A stretch of 64,000 nucleotides of DNA from Acanthaster planci (Eukaryota > Echinodermata > Asteroidea > Valvatida > Acanthasteridae). Made by a program: the position numbers and the translations under genes. The stretch spans positions 1,977,145 through 2,041,144 of the forward strand of contig NW_019091357.1 in NCBI RefSeq assembly GCF_001949145.1, in the 5' to 3' direction. Below, in pieces: positions 48,401-61,366 of this stretch (position 1 is its first letter; the number at the start of each line of letters is the position of its first letter). The notes under the pieces were generated by a model, which saw nothing but the letters and a program-made list of their open reading frames with translations, searched no databases and was not told the DNA's origin.

Positions 48401-51400
48401 TGTGAAGGTGTGGGTTTGTGTGGAAATTCCAATAAATTTTAATGGTTGGTTTATGACGAGAGAGCTTGTCGCAGTCTGTACGCATTAATGCAGAATCACA
48501 TGTCGTGGCCGAACATTGGCCTTCTTTTTTTGCAGCGTGAGACCGTGAGCTGTAGAATTTCCTCCGGCGTTTCTTCCAGGGACCTTGCTAAATTGGCCAG
48601 TGTCTAGCGTGTATTAAATATGCATTGCACTTAGAGTTACCGTAAACATCAGGACACTTGGCCATATGGCTTCCACACCGTACATTGTACCTGTACATGA
48701 GAATGAAATACAACTTACAATGTAAATTACCGATGGGTTGAGGTGTGTGCTAAACGAAAGTGGTACCAGTCAGAAAAAATACCCTACGCATGAAATGGTT
48801 TATTTCATATTATAATTTTGTTACCAGCCAATCGTTTCCCTTACATGTATGTTAACATGTACATGTACGTGTACATGTACGTGTACATGTACGTGTACAT
48901 GTACGTGTACATGTACTGTTATAACCATATTTTATTTACTGTCTTTTCAGGCAGACAGCAAAGAATATTTTAAAAGTGTACAGTATTTTCTGGGAGGGGG
49001 TTAATGAACACTGTTCTATCCTGTTCTTGTACCCTATCTGGTACAGTGCCCAAATTTAAGAGTTTAATCGGTGAGTGTCTTTGGTTGTAAGGCACAGTTG
49101 GCAGTTCCAATCTGCTATCGTCAGTTGCTTTTCCTTTTTTCTTTGAAATCTGGGGTGAAGTTTCTTTCTTTGGTACCCTGGTACTGTGGTACATCAAGTA
49201 TCAATGTCATCTTGCCCGTGTTACTGTTTTGGGCTGGTGCACTGTGCATGCAGGCGACATGGGCTGGCGAGCGCAGCCCAATAGCACTACCGATAGAGGG
49301 CGCTACATTCACGAGAGACAAACTGCCGGAAACCAGTCTTGTAGAATCTGGCGGTCTTACCGGAAAACTTCTGAGCATGCCTCGCGCGCTCAAGACCATG
49401 AGTAATAATAGTGTACGTGTAGGTACTGCCGAAGACCGCGCGCCATGCAAACTGCAGTATTTGGCAGTGTGCATGCGCGATTATTCGTGGTACATGTGAT
49501 TTGAATCTGGCAGGCTGACCAGAAAACTTCTGAGCATACTACACGCGCTCAGATTACCGTGAAGAGGGTGGCAGCAATAAATTTTTTAGACTCAACTTTG
49601 TTGCAGCTCTCTACCCTCCTTCGGTGTGTGAAAATTATTTTGACAGTATCCCGCTTACAGGTAGCAGTAGTTTACATGACATGTATCGAAAAGGACACCT
49701 TTTACATTGAAAATTGTCTGTGCTTTGTTGGACAGTTGAGGGCGCTGTTGCTGAGATGTCATCCAGTGAAGACATTGTTCAGTGCATCCTTCCAGGTACA
49801 TGTACCTGTAGGTTTTCTCTTCACACTTGTGAACCTACATGTAGAATTTACTCTCTGGATACATTTCTGAGGAAGGTTTGCTGGCTTGTTGATTGCCACG
49901 TACACCGGTACCGGTACGTGCACTAGTACTGGGTATTTTACACACAACAGTACCGGTAAATCATCAAAGAAAAGAAAATTTAGGCCAGTAAAATTGAAAA
50001 ACAAAAAGGAAAAGATTTTTGTGCACAAACCAAAGTAACATTGAGGTTGTCTTCCTGGCTTGACATCACAGTCTGTGGAAACTCTCACGAACACAAGAGC
50101 TGAACAAGGCAGATACTGCACAGGTCTGTAAGCCTAATAATACCCTTTGAAATTGTGAGGGGAAAAGTCCAAAGAAGGTTAACCGATCACACAACCTGTC
50201 CGAGAATTGTATTTAAATTTGCAATGGAGAAATGTACAATGTACATTCTGTATACAGTCTGTATGTATGTTAATCATGCGCCAGTTCCTTCATTATACAG
50301 TTAGGTACAAAGGGTAACTTGCCAGTAAGGGACGTACATGTACGTGTACTATACATCTGAATGGCCACTCCCTATTAATGTTCTAGATGCAGCTTGGGTA
50401 CGAGGGTCCATAGTCCTTCTGTCCCCCTTTTTTTCCCATGTATGCCCGTTTTTTTCCCCTGCACTCTGTAGAAATGCTGTGAAGAATTCCAGTGAATGGC
50501 TCGACCTTTCAAATTAATACCCAGAGGACTACATGTACATGTACGTGTCTATGATGTACCAGCACATTAACCCTAACCGCCAAGCATTTTGTTTGGCTTA
50601 CAGTACTCAGTACTGCAAAATACTAAGTAGTAGCCTGAGCCTGAAGGACCTAGCGCTACAAATTACTACTTCTGGCTAGGTAATCCATTGTTACTTGTAC
50701 AGAGCACAATAAAGCCATGCATTCATAGTACCACAGCACTGTATGGTACATGTACATTGTCTTATCTATCATATTCGTGGCTTCACAGAACAATGCGGTC
50801 ATGTCCTCTTACAAGCAGCAGCACTGATTACTACATTTTACTAGAAGTAGTAATTTGTAGTATTATCCTGGTTAGGTTTAAAAAAGATGCCTTTTCCCCC
50901 ACCAGTACATGTACATGTACAGGTAGATGGGGGTATAAATTTCCTTCATTGGCTAAAGCAAACATCAACATACCGCATGGTGCTTCTAGATATGGCACTT
51001 GTTTGCTCTTGTATGTGTGTTTGATTGTCTCAATTTTTGTGTAATTCAGCATTTGAAGTAGACACTTGAGTATATGGGCATAAGCAGCTTTCTGCTATGC
51101 TTCTATTGGATAAGATCTCTTCCATTTACATGTATCATGTTATTTCTCTGTCTGTGTTGTCTTCATGTACTGGTAATTATTTTGTTCTCAAATGATCAGC
51201 AGTTCTTCAGGAAAATACGGTATATTAAACAGCATTTACTGGCAAATGCATTTTTTTAAAGAAAGGCTAAGGATTACTGGTACATTTGGAAGATACTCCG
51301 ATTTCTTGAGTTACATGTATTCGTGTGAAGTTTCTGCATGTATGCATTGATGTTCCCAAACAATCGTGGACGTTAAACAAAAGAATTAATGACCGTCCAC

Positions 51401-54400
51401 GATTCCCGATACGTCCACGATTGCCAAACGTGTACAAAACATATTAGAGGCCTTCCAAAAAAGTTAAAGTATGAACAAAAGAGGACAATGGGAACGTCCA
51501 GGATTGCCCAAAACACCTGTTTGCTTGTATAATGTACATGTAGCTGCACAATTGCACGTCCATACATGATGCTGTATCTAGGACATTTTCCCGATTCAGA
51601 TTCTGGGCAGCTCTCTTTAGACCTGTGCAAGTGTATGTAGCGTCTGCAATTTACATGGTCATAAAAGAGCCATAACGTTCACACACCAATATGTATGGCT
51701 AACAGGTACCAATTGTGCTTAGATACGAGCGTGGGCTTGGCGGCACGCTGTCCTGGGGAAAGTCATTACATTGTACTTAGCCTCATGCAGCGTGTCTCGC
51801 AGAGATGTGTAGACGGGACACAGGATGGGGACTGCTTTTGAAGCACCAATCTCGTGTCATTGACCTGCAGTCACACTATAGCCTACAGGCGTGCATTAAT
51901 TCATATGCATTAATTCATTAATTGGTTATAGGCCCTGCGTGGTCACTTCAATTTTTTTGTGAATTGGTGCGTATAGAATGCTTTGCACACGAACATGTAC
52001 TATACATGTACAATACCATTTTCCACAGAAACTGCACGGTCTTTGGGGCCAAGGACTGTCTGAGAATTTATTAACATTGCGCAAGTATCTTTCTATTAAA
52101 GATGGCTAAAGCTTGAGGAGTAGGTTTGTATACCCTGTCAAAATAATTTTGCAACCTTGGGCAAAATAACATGCAGTGGCTGTTTGTATAAACCTAAGGG
52201 TACCGGTACATGGTGGATAATGTATGCGTTGTTTATGTAACGGTCCATGTGTATATAAAAAATAAATGGAAACAAAAATTCACTGAAGGATTGGGTTTTT
52301 CCCTTGCACTCACATATGTACCCTATATGCTACTTAAATAACTAGCCCTAACACTCTTCCATCCTTCACCTGTTGGAGGATTGAGGACTTCTAGGGCTAA
52401 AGTTATGCCTGGAATCGACACGTCCTGCAAACCTGCATTATGTATGTGTGCACACACACACCTGTAGCATGGGTGCACATGCGCATGCAAGATTATCCAG
52501 AAATTAATTCCCATGATGAACGAATTTACGCTGCGTGTAATGGCTGGCTTTTGTGAAGTTGTAACAGATGGTGCAGCATGATTCATGTTGGTTATTTTCA
52601 TCAGGAGGAATACTTTTTTGGGGGGGGGGTAGTCAGGTAGTGAAATTTCATTTCAGCCGTCTCATTTTCCGTAAAAGTTGCATATTTTGTTAATTAGTTT
52701 GAGGTTTACTCTGTACTGACTGCAGATGTTCAGTGGACCCTGCTTGATGGCTAATACATGTATCTGTTTTCAGATGCCTGTATGCATTTACAATGTACTA
52801 CCGTACCAAGCAGAACAAATTCTTTCTTTCGATACTTGTACGTGTATATGTAGGCCTAATTATTTTTTTCCCTGCCAAATGTTGACCCAAATGAACCAGG
52901 TTACTCCTGCACAAGCCTCATGTTGGCATTTAATAAGAGTGCCTGTATAGCAAAATTTGTTGTGAGTAAACTACCATTTCTGGTATGGTTGCCCATAATG
53001 CAGACTCTCTATTTCCTTTGAGGTTTTCGCCTTTTTTCAGATTTCATACTCATCACTGGTCCTATACACATCCTGTTACCCATAGAGCTAAAAAAAAACC
53101 TTGAGTATTAACTCAGATGCCTGCAGATCCGTCCTTTTTTCAGCTCAATTTGCCTGGAATTTAGTCATTGAAAAAAAAAAAGAGAAAACATTTACCAGCA
53201 GAATGGGTTCTTGAAGCCGGTGCAGTGAAAGATGATTTTACCGGTATGGACATGTAAATACGGTGTAACGGTACCTGTCGTGGCTGAACCCTATCCGTCT
53301 TGAGCAGAAGCACCCTCTCCTTGGTTTAAAAAGAGCCGAGTTGGTCAAGGGTGTTCATCTTGCTGGTAGCAATGTGCCAGTAATGCGCGTTTTTCATAGT
53401 CATTTGTTAACCAGTGAAGGAAGTTCTGACCAAAGGAGCGGCTGTCGCTGAAAAAATAGCACCCTCTCTTGGTCCAGCTCGGGACTCACAGTATTACGAA
53501 TACATGGGTCCTCCAGTGTGAATCGGTGGTACCGTTACTCTTGTAAATCTAACTTGGTGTTAGACTGTGGAGTGCACATGGAAGATGTGTGATATTCTAA
53601 GTAAGGGTGAAGTTAGATGATTGTTTGAATATTAAATGGTGTGGCAAATCGTGAGTCGACCCCCTTTGATGCACATGCTCATGTATTGCATGAAGACACA
53701 CTGTGAATGTTCATAAACTAGATGTGAACATGTACATGTACCGGTCGGTCCAATGCACTTTGCCAGATTTTGCTTAATTCTGTACACAAATACATGTAAT
53801 CCCAGAAAGTAGCGGTCCTGAAGTGTGACATTCGTGTATCCCTGTTACATCTGACCTTTGTTATTTGAGCTGGAACTATCAACGGAATTGATTTCAAACT
53901 ATTACTATTTGTTTGGCAGGTAACTTGCATTAAACTCATCACAGGGACATGGAAAAAAAAAACGGACGCCTAATTTCTGGAATTACCCATGCATAAGTTT
54001 ATGTACATGCACCGATAGTACAGGTATGGGCACTGCACACATTGGGGCTGTACATGCACCAGTGCTGGTGGACCTCTAGTCATTGATGTCATGTATCATA
54101 GTCTTCATTGTTGACTTGTTTACCTCTCTGTGTTGAAGTTAAAGGCTTGTTGTCAAGGGGCACAACTACCATGTACACATGTATGTTGAGATCGAGGGCC
54201 AAGTTTTCAGCTACCATGTACTGGTAGCTGTAATCCATTGAAGGTTTAATACAGCTGAACCAGTTCCTATTGAGAAGGTTCCTGTGGGGACATACATTTA
54301 CATGTACATGTACTTGTAAATGTACAGTGTACCCTACAGTACACATGTATAATTGTAATGTTGTTGGAGAGTACAGGCAAACTATGGTTGGTCTGATGTT

Positions 54401-57400
54401 CATGTAAGGTACTTCTGATCTTTGATCCTGCTAGGTGAACATCTCCTTTGTTGGTTTAGCAGATTGCATTGTTGGTTTCTAGTCTAGTCCCATGCCTTTG
54501 TTCTGTACATGTAGGCAGTTTTAGATCCTTGTGCTACATGTAAATGATTCACCTTGCAGAGCAAAACTGAAAATAGAGCGTGTGCGTTGCTGTCCGTAGT
54601 CCTTGTGCTTTGTTGCTTTAATGCAAGACCGTTGCTATTTTTCCCTGTACAAAGCCTGTTTTCTCCCCCACTAGTCCCATATTTCACGTCTCAAGGGAAA
54701 AGAAACCAGTCTTGAGTGCAAATTGGTAGACACTCGGCCACCATAAAGAGGGGTCGTTTGTGCAGGCACCTTACATGCATACATGTACATGTATGCATGT
54801 AGTATTCACCGCTCACCTCCAGAGGTAAAATGCCAGTTACATGTAGGTTTCACATAAATGTCTTTACCAAATGTAATTGGATCTGTAACTAACAAGTAAA
54901 AGCTGTGCCCATGGCAACGCCTTCGTCCCCGAAGGGGTTTCGACAGTTGGCTTGGGATTATTCTACTTCCACCTGCACGTTTCTTCTAATTCTAGTAAGA
55001 GGAAGTGGCTGAAATAAATTGATGAATTCCAGGCACGTAAAAAAAAAAAACATCGTGCCTTACCCTGAACCTTGTATGTACTGGTAATTTTCTCCACTTA
55101 CATTGTAACCGAGTTGTGTTTATCATAGAAACCTGAAATACTTATTTCGGTATGTTACAGGAATTTCTGTTTCTTTACTTGTTCTGTAAATTTATTATAA
55201 AAGATTCAAAAAGTAAACTACATGTATATATGCACTGGTGCATGTACGAGGACAGTAATAGTGTGCCCAGATGTGCATATAGTGAGCCTCCGTGTAAGTG
55301 AATTGGATTTTCAGTTTACAAGTATTTTTTTGCACATTACAAGGCAGACAAAGCAGAAAAAAATACTGTTTTTTGTCAAAAAACAAATGTTTTCTGTTAG
55401 TGACTGCATTTTGGGTGCTAAAATGACACGTAACGGTTTGGTTTTGAGCGACCCCCGTCTAACGCAGCTTACAAGCTGAATTCAGAAACTGAGAGTACGA
55501 GACCCAATGGCTTCACCTGCAGCCAAGAAAAAAGGAAGTTTATTTGCCATGTGCATCATTTGTCAATTTCTTGAAGATAAGTTGTTTCACCCTGAGATTC
55601 TTGAGACAGCTTCATTTGAACAACAAAATTACATTTGCCTCGATAAATTTTTAACCAATGTGATTTCAAATTAAAGATTAGAATACTACGTGTAAGATTC
55701 ATTCCAGCAGGTCGGCTTGAGTACGTGTTTAATGTACATGTACCGGTGTGTGTTCAGATGTGTGTACATGTACATGTACACATACAATGCCCATGTACAA
55801 ATGTACATGTATGTCCATACTGTACATGGACCGTTACCAGTATACGTGTGCATTTTATGGGCATTCATGTACATGTACATGTACAACAAAATTATGTTTG
55901 TACATGTACATTGCATGTGTACTACCGGTACATGGAGGTTTAACATGATTCCAAAACCTGCTTCCTTGAAAACGAATGCACAACTGACACTACTATCGGT
56001 ACCAATATCTGTACGGGTGTACGCGATGTACATGTACTCGTAGGTGGTACCGCACAGTGAATGTGTAGCGGTTCTTGCACCTGTACGAATACGTAAGCCT
56101 CATTAAGCAAACAAAGAGAATGTCAATGGTGTTTAATATTTGTGTGGTGCCCCGTTTGGCCAAACACTCAGGATTCCATTAGGGTCTATGCCTGGCGCGA
56201 TACAGAAACTGAGAAGCCAACGTTATTGATCGGAGCACCTCTAGAGGCTGCTTTGCCAGACAGAGAACCTGGGAAAAGAAGGAAACGATGGACTTGACGT
56301 TGTTAATGATGAGTTGGAGACGTCAGTGACAAACTGCTCTTGTTGTTGCTGCTGAGGCTATTAGCCGTAGACAGGAAAACAAGACCATGACGGCGGTGTG
56401 CGGTAAACAGACTACCTGGTCTTAAAAGCATTGCCAGAGAAAGGAAAGTGTACCCTGCTGTGTGATTTACTTGGAGCATACATACAAACCAAAGTGTTTT
56501 TGGATCTGTACACAAAACTTGGAACTTAATGTTTTTAAAAGTTGGTGCTTGGCGTGTGTTCTTCATGGCGTGCTCACGGTCAAACCCCTTCCAATAATGT
56601 ATTCCAAGTAAACCCTAATTCGTTACAACATTTAGGCCTCACTCAAACCGGCGCCGCGGTGTGATCATGAGTTTTGTGAAGTACTGTGTTGAAGTATTTG
56701 CCTTTTTGGTGCTGTTTTTTCCCACCGGAGGTTTGGAATTTCTGCTACATTTTTTTTTTTTTTTGGAGGCCCAATTGTTTCCCAGTTTTTACTGTTCGCC
56801 ATGACACAGTCACTGTCAGAACAGCCAAGATCTTGTTTCTACCCTACATGTAACGGTAGTTTGAAGCTGGTGACCGACAGCAGGCTGCTGTGGGAGCATA
56901 CACGTACAGAGTGCATGCTGGACGTCAACCGGTATGATGATGGCTTCTAAGGGTGGGATGTTGACACGTTTTAACAAAAAAAAAGGCTTCAAATCCGTTT
57001 ACAGATTTTCCCAAACTTTCAAATGGAACTGCCCCTTTTAGAAGTTTGATGTTTTTTATTGATGGAATCTGGTGTTCATTTTGATTGTAAATGATGCCTG
57101 TGACATTTTTTTTTCCTTTCAGCATTCCTGGATTTTGGAGAAAAAGTGGATTCTAAAACTTTGCTTGTTTTAAATGCCCCAGCATCAATGTATATTTTTA
57201 CGTAGGTTGGGCCATGTGCATTGTGATTTGATATTATATTCTTGTCAATATTCTGATCACGGTGCTACGCAGCCCTTCCATATTTCTCAGAAATTAATGG
57301 AGGGTTGTTTTGGTGGATTAGTTGACTACCAAACCATTCCCCAGTCACTTTGGTATATACCGATATTAAAACAAAACCATTTGATCGTGAATGGCATGTA

Positions 57401-60400
57401 AGGAAATGAAATGAGATGAACAGTATTGTTCAGTGCACCTGGCACTTGACATACAAATGGCCTGCGAAATTGAATGTCTCTACCTTTATGACCCATTCCT
57501 TGTGTTAATGTTCAAGTTTTTTTTTTGGACATTGGATTGTGTTACAGGGTCTCTCTGGCTTTTACGTCTTGAATGTGTCGTCAACAGCCAGAGCAGTGAT
57601 GTTGTATGTACCGCTACGTGTACATGGCAGAAACTGCAATTTTATTACTGAGATTCTGAGAATCCATTATCCTCTTCCTGGGCAATTACTTCAATATTGT
57701 CACAATACGTTTGTTTTCCAAGGCAGAGCCTTCCGGATTCTGCCCTCATGTCCGGTTGTGATGTGGTCCAAGTAAACCTGGCTGTCGGTAGCTTGAAGTG
57801 CAAATAATGTTCTGCTGATCTATTGCATTTCGGAGGGCATAGGAAGATATGGGGAAGAATCCTGGTCAGGTTGGAGAGGGTGTCCGCCTCGAACAGAATC
57901 ACCCCCTCATCGGTTGAAAAGAGCCGTGTTGGTCGGAGCTTTCATGTGGCCGTAGTGATGCAACTGTGACGTGTGCATTTTGTAGTCGTTCGTGAACCAA
58001 TGAAGTACAGTTCAATGCCAAAGGAGCCTCTGTTGCTTTGGAAAATACTGGTACCGTCCTCTCTTGGTTAAGCTCGCGGCCCATTGGGGTGGATAGCAGG
58101 GTTGTATTGGTAGCTACCAATGCTAGATGGCACTGGCTGCCACCGGTGTTAGCCAGCATTCTAAATCTCTGGCCAGCATTTGGGCTAAAATTGAAGCCTG
58201 CCTGCCTGTGCTGGGTACCCTGGTACGGTACATATACCCACCCATCGATATATCAGGCCGGGTACTTACACACAATGCCATTTGTTAAGTGTTCTTTATA
58301 TCCAAAGGGTATCGGGATACCTGGCATTGACATAAAATCGGTACCCGGTTCCAAAAATACTTGTAAATGCACACCCCTTACCTGCCAGCCCACGGTACGA
58401 GAACATTTAGCTCCATTGTTATTTGCAATTGTGGCAGTGTAAAGTTTTGATGTTGAGAAAGGGCTTAAAAAACACTGAAATGTATGTAATTGGATACTCT
58501 TTGTTTATTTAAAATATTCACAAGTGTTCATGGACTCAGTTGGTCTGCACGCCTGCACAGTGCCTTCTTGCAGTTACGTTAACTACCGGGGTGCGGTACA
58601 TTTACACTGGCTCAGCCATCCAGCCCCTGAAAACAGCTGGCATCCCATATTTCTCGTCCCTACAACCGTAGTGGCTAGATCTATACAGGTTCATGTACAG
58701 TTTGCAGGGGGAACATTAGCCAGTGATTACCTCCCGGTGAATGCACTTCTGTCAGTCGCCCCCTTCACCGAGGCGGGCCGTTGATGCAACTTGCGAACCC
58801 TTGGGATTAAACGTGGAGGCGGGCAGAGTATGAATAGGCGTATTTCACAGGAGAGGGGCTTTTGGCTGGATGTACGGTACTGCATGGCCACACACAGTAC
58901 ATGTACGCGTCTCTGTACCTCTTGTGTTGTATGGATTCAGAGCATTATAATGTGCATATCGTTCAAGCTGCTCCAATATGGATAGCAGATCAATAGTTAA
59001 AATGTAGTGGGGACGCCATCAATTTATGATCACGTTGTTCATTGTACACTGTACATGGATTTGCACAAAAGAGGCATTACGTGTATGCCACAATTATGTT
59101 AAAAAATTAATGCGCATGCACGCACAAGTACACGCATGGACAGGTATATGTAGAAAAATAAAAGTTTAAGAATGGAGTAAATATGATTGATTTTGCCCAG
59201 TCGGGTGAATGCTCACTAGAAAGGGGAAATTAAAGTTAATTATTAATCCCAGCCCATTAATCCCATTAATTCCTAAACCCTCTGGGCGGTTTGTGGAGGA
59301 CATTAGGGGATTGAGCCTGAATGGCAAAAAAGATGTGGCCGATGGCAAAGGATGCATTATGGTCTCAAGGTCTTGCGATAGACCTCGTGTCATTTAGGTG
59401 TACATGTACGTGTATATTCAGGCCTGGATTATACATGTATGGTACATAGTGGTACATGTACAGTATCTTTGAAATCATCGGCACTGCTCTAGGATGTATC
59501 ATGTGCCTGCCACAATGCAATGACAGGAATTGCCCTAGGATTTTTAAGGATTAAGGCAACGTACATGTACGTCAGAGTTTCCCCTGGGTACTGATATGTT
59601 TTAGGTGGTCGAACAAATTTTGCCAAAATTCTAGCCCCTGAAACAAACGCAAGTATATTCAAAAAGGCCTGAAATAAATTCTGTATTGTCTAGTACTAGT
59701 ACTGGTACAGTACTAACATAACAAAATTTTTAGGCAGGTCTTGTTTGAAATTTTGTTCACGATGGCCCCTCAGAAAGTACACATACACTACGCTGTACCT
59801 GTGTGGTAGTGAGTGTTAGCCGTATGGCTTAGGCTTTGTGTTTGAATCTCGATTGTACGTGTGCATGGACATGTACATACCTTGATTTCCACAAAGGATC
59901 CAGACTTTCATATGTATGACCCCCACGTGCATGATCTATGACTCATTTTATGAGGGGGGAGACAGGATCGGAGATAATTGTTTCTCCTTATTTTACCTGA
60001 CAGATTTAAAAGGAGAATCTTTCAGCTGTGAAATGAAGGAGACTGCTGCTGTCCACACCAGTTTCATTTACAGCTTACTCTCGCCAGTTGCTAGCCGCTT
60101 ATGTGGTCTGGGAGATGCACGACAGATTTGATTACTTGGGCATTAGACTGTCTATCATAAATATGACCAGACTCAGCGTGTTTGTTAGCCTTGAAATAGG
60201 CGGCTTTCTCGGACCATCTCACATCTCGGGGTGGGGGAGGGGAATTCCCTAAGAACTGGGCTGTCCCACGCCCGATTTTTTGGGGCGCAGCTGTGAAGAA
60301 TGAGTTTAGTCCAACATGTGTGTTGCTTGCACAGTTTTATTGTTAGTGTCAGTTGAAGCGTGGGGCCTCAAAGGTGTGTTGGCCCATGTGCATTGAGTAT

Positions 60401-61366
60401 GCTAATGTGCAGTGTAGCTGAGGGGCCTTGAGATTATGAGAATACTGTATATGCACATGTACATTGTATAGTGTAGGTACATGTAGGTACATGTTCATGT
60501 ACCTGCGTGCACTAGTCAGCCCCTGCAATTGAATCTCTAGAAGGCAGTAAATTTTGCTTTGGTGAACATACATGTACATCTATATAGCCCACCTCTTTAT
60601 CTGCAACATTTTACAAACATGCACATGCACTATACATGTACTGGTAACCGATAGCTGTCACACTGTCTTGATTCACGAGTCTTCCATTGTACCTAGCTGA
60701 CTTTAATAATGTGAAGATGCACTGGTACACTTACATTGGTACCAGCATTTATAAGACGGTTTTTGTGTTTGTCAAAGCTCACAAGAAGCACCTTTAATTA
60801 TGGCTGTTGTTCACATTTTCACACCCCTCGGGATCTGGCTATAAAAGTGTGGTAACTCCTTGAGAGAGTCCTGTTTCCTCTCAAGACCGGTGGAGGGTTT
60901 CAAATATCGTTGTTAATTACTTCTTTTGGTTGTGCCCCTACATGTAAAAATGCAGAGCCCCCCCACCAATTTCCCAAAGTGCTGTAACTGATACATTAGG
61001 TGTGTAGTGAAATTTCCACTTCAACATTTATCAGTGAGAAAGTTCATAATACATTCAACTACCCATGTATTTAATTGAATATCTGAATTGAAAGCGCAAA
61101 GAATGCCCCATTTCTCGCCCTCCAAAGATCTTGTAAGATGAAGGGCAGCAGGGTGTGATTAACCCAGGTCAGCAGCTTATCTTTGACTCGTTTCTATTTG
61201 CCTTCTGATTCCCCTCTTGCAGTCTTTGAAGTCCCCGTAGACTCGGGCCCTGTGCTGCCGCACACAGACATCCTCGGTATACTGAGGGACATCAGACGGT
61301 CGACCAAAGCAGAGAGAGGGGCTGACGGCAGTCTAGCAGACGACAAAAAATGCCTTTACAGAAGAG
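45429..61366 (+). CDS. Unrecognised type II membrane protein, 5' part (runs off the right edge)
   Basis: Two coding exons can be joined in phase: 45429-45558 and 61223-61366, together 91 residues, with the second ending at a GTAAGA donor whose partner is not in the window. The ATG has a good context (CACCATGC). The first exon encodes a short basic N-terminus and one strong hydrophobic segment (about residues 18-40, LFLICVTLFMIWTVLI), a signal anchor. The second exon gives a hydrophilic stretch beginning VFEVPVDSG and containing DILGILRDIRRSTK, consistent with a lumenal stem. Many Golgi glycosyltransferases and sulfotransferases start like this, but no catalytic domain is visible and I do not recognise the family. 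The intron is about 15.7 kb, far longer than any other here; an extra small exon inside it cannot be excluded. A 25-codon upstream frame (45010-45087) lies in the likely 5' UTR. Confidence 0.55.
47235..47310 (-). repeat. Dispersed repeat B, copy 1 (inverted)
   Basis: The inverse of this segment matches about 50796-50885: GTCCTCTTACAAGC, then ACTACATTTTACT and AGTAATTTGTAGTAT are shared in the same order. The match extends weakly beyond, through GGTTA and GGTTT. Confidence 0.7.
47442..47479 (+). repeat. 19-bp exact tandem duplication
   Basis: GTCGGTATATACAGTGTAC occurs twice back to back with no mismatch, next to the fold-back repeat that follows. Confidence 0.9.
47505..47835. repeat. Fold-back repeat with arms of about 95 bp
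   Basis: The inverse of 47505-47596 aligns with 47737-47835. The best block, GTGTACCAGATTTTATTCAA followed by AT, is exact, and CCAACAGTG, TTTAGT and TTATGTT are shared outward, with one indel between. The loop is about 140 bp. This looks like a degraded MITE; no target duplication was identified. Confidence 0.75.
48856..48917 (+). repeat. 12-bp array of ACATGTACGTGT
   Basis: About five perfect units of a 12-bp repeat lie in a row. The unit contains the palindromes ACATGT and TACGTG/CACGTA-type steps, so each strand can fold on itself. It is the densest point of the GTAC-word enrichment in this intron. Confidence 0.9.
50796..50885 (+). repeat. Dispersed repeat B, copy 2
   Basis: Forward copy of the element at 47235-47310, with TGTCCTCTTACAAGC, ACTACATTTTACT and AGTAATTTGTAGTAT in order. 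A fragment CTACAAATTACTACTTCTGG at about 50656 may be a third, inverted piece. Confidence 0.7.
51412..51532 (+). repeat. Dispersed repeat A, copy 2
   Basis: Same family and orientation as 1525-1645. It is preceded by inverted words ATCGTGGACG (about 51363) and CGTCCACGAT (51394 and 51412), which may be part of a terminal structure. Confidence 0.6.
53281..53490 (+). repeat. Dispersed repeat C, copy 1
   Basis: Aligns over about 200 bp with 57880-58084 in the same orientation. Shared blocks in order are AAAAGAGCCG-GTTGGTC, TTCAT, TAGTC-TT-GT-AACCA-TGAAG, CCAAAGGAGC, CCTCTCTTGGT and AGCTCG. The family is not recognised and no open frame is conserved. Confidence 0.75.
55731..56040. repeat. Dense cluster of TACATGTA/TACCGGTA words
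   Basis: Within about 300 bp there are many overlapping copies of ACATGTACATGTAC and single TACCGGT words, not in a strict tandem period. The open frames reported by translation here are just the periodic word read as Tyr-Met-Cys-Thr strings. Confidence 0.75.
57880..58084 (+). repeat. Dispersed repeat C, copy 2
   Basis: Second copy of the repeat at 53281-53490, with the same block order and scattered substitutions and indels. Confidence 0.75.

Larger units (their letters stand above)
45559..61222 (+). other. Large repeat-rich intron of the type II membrane gene
   Basis: Almost 16 kb with no recognised exon. It is strikingly rich in self-complementary words centred on GTAC or CATG (TACATGTA, GTACATGTAC, TACCGGTA), and holds a 12-bp array, a fold-back repeat and several pairs of dispersed repeats listed separately. 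If the two coding exons are not one gene, this is intergenic sequence. Confidence 0.5.

Noticed and set aside
48856-48917. Regular repeats that might suggest a CRISPR array
   Set aside because: The repeats are directly adjacent 12-bp units without spacers, in an animal intron.
49071-49499. 142-residue open frame with a hydrophobic middle
   Set aside because: It lies in the repeat-rich intron, has no splice partner in phase that I could support and no recognisable domain.
59816-59870. Possible tRNA-like sequence (GTGTTTGAATCTCGA)
   Set aside because: The B-box resemblance is weak and I could not pair arms into a cloverleaf.
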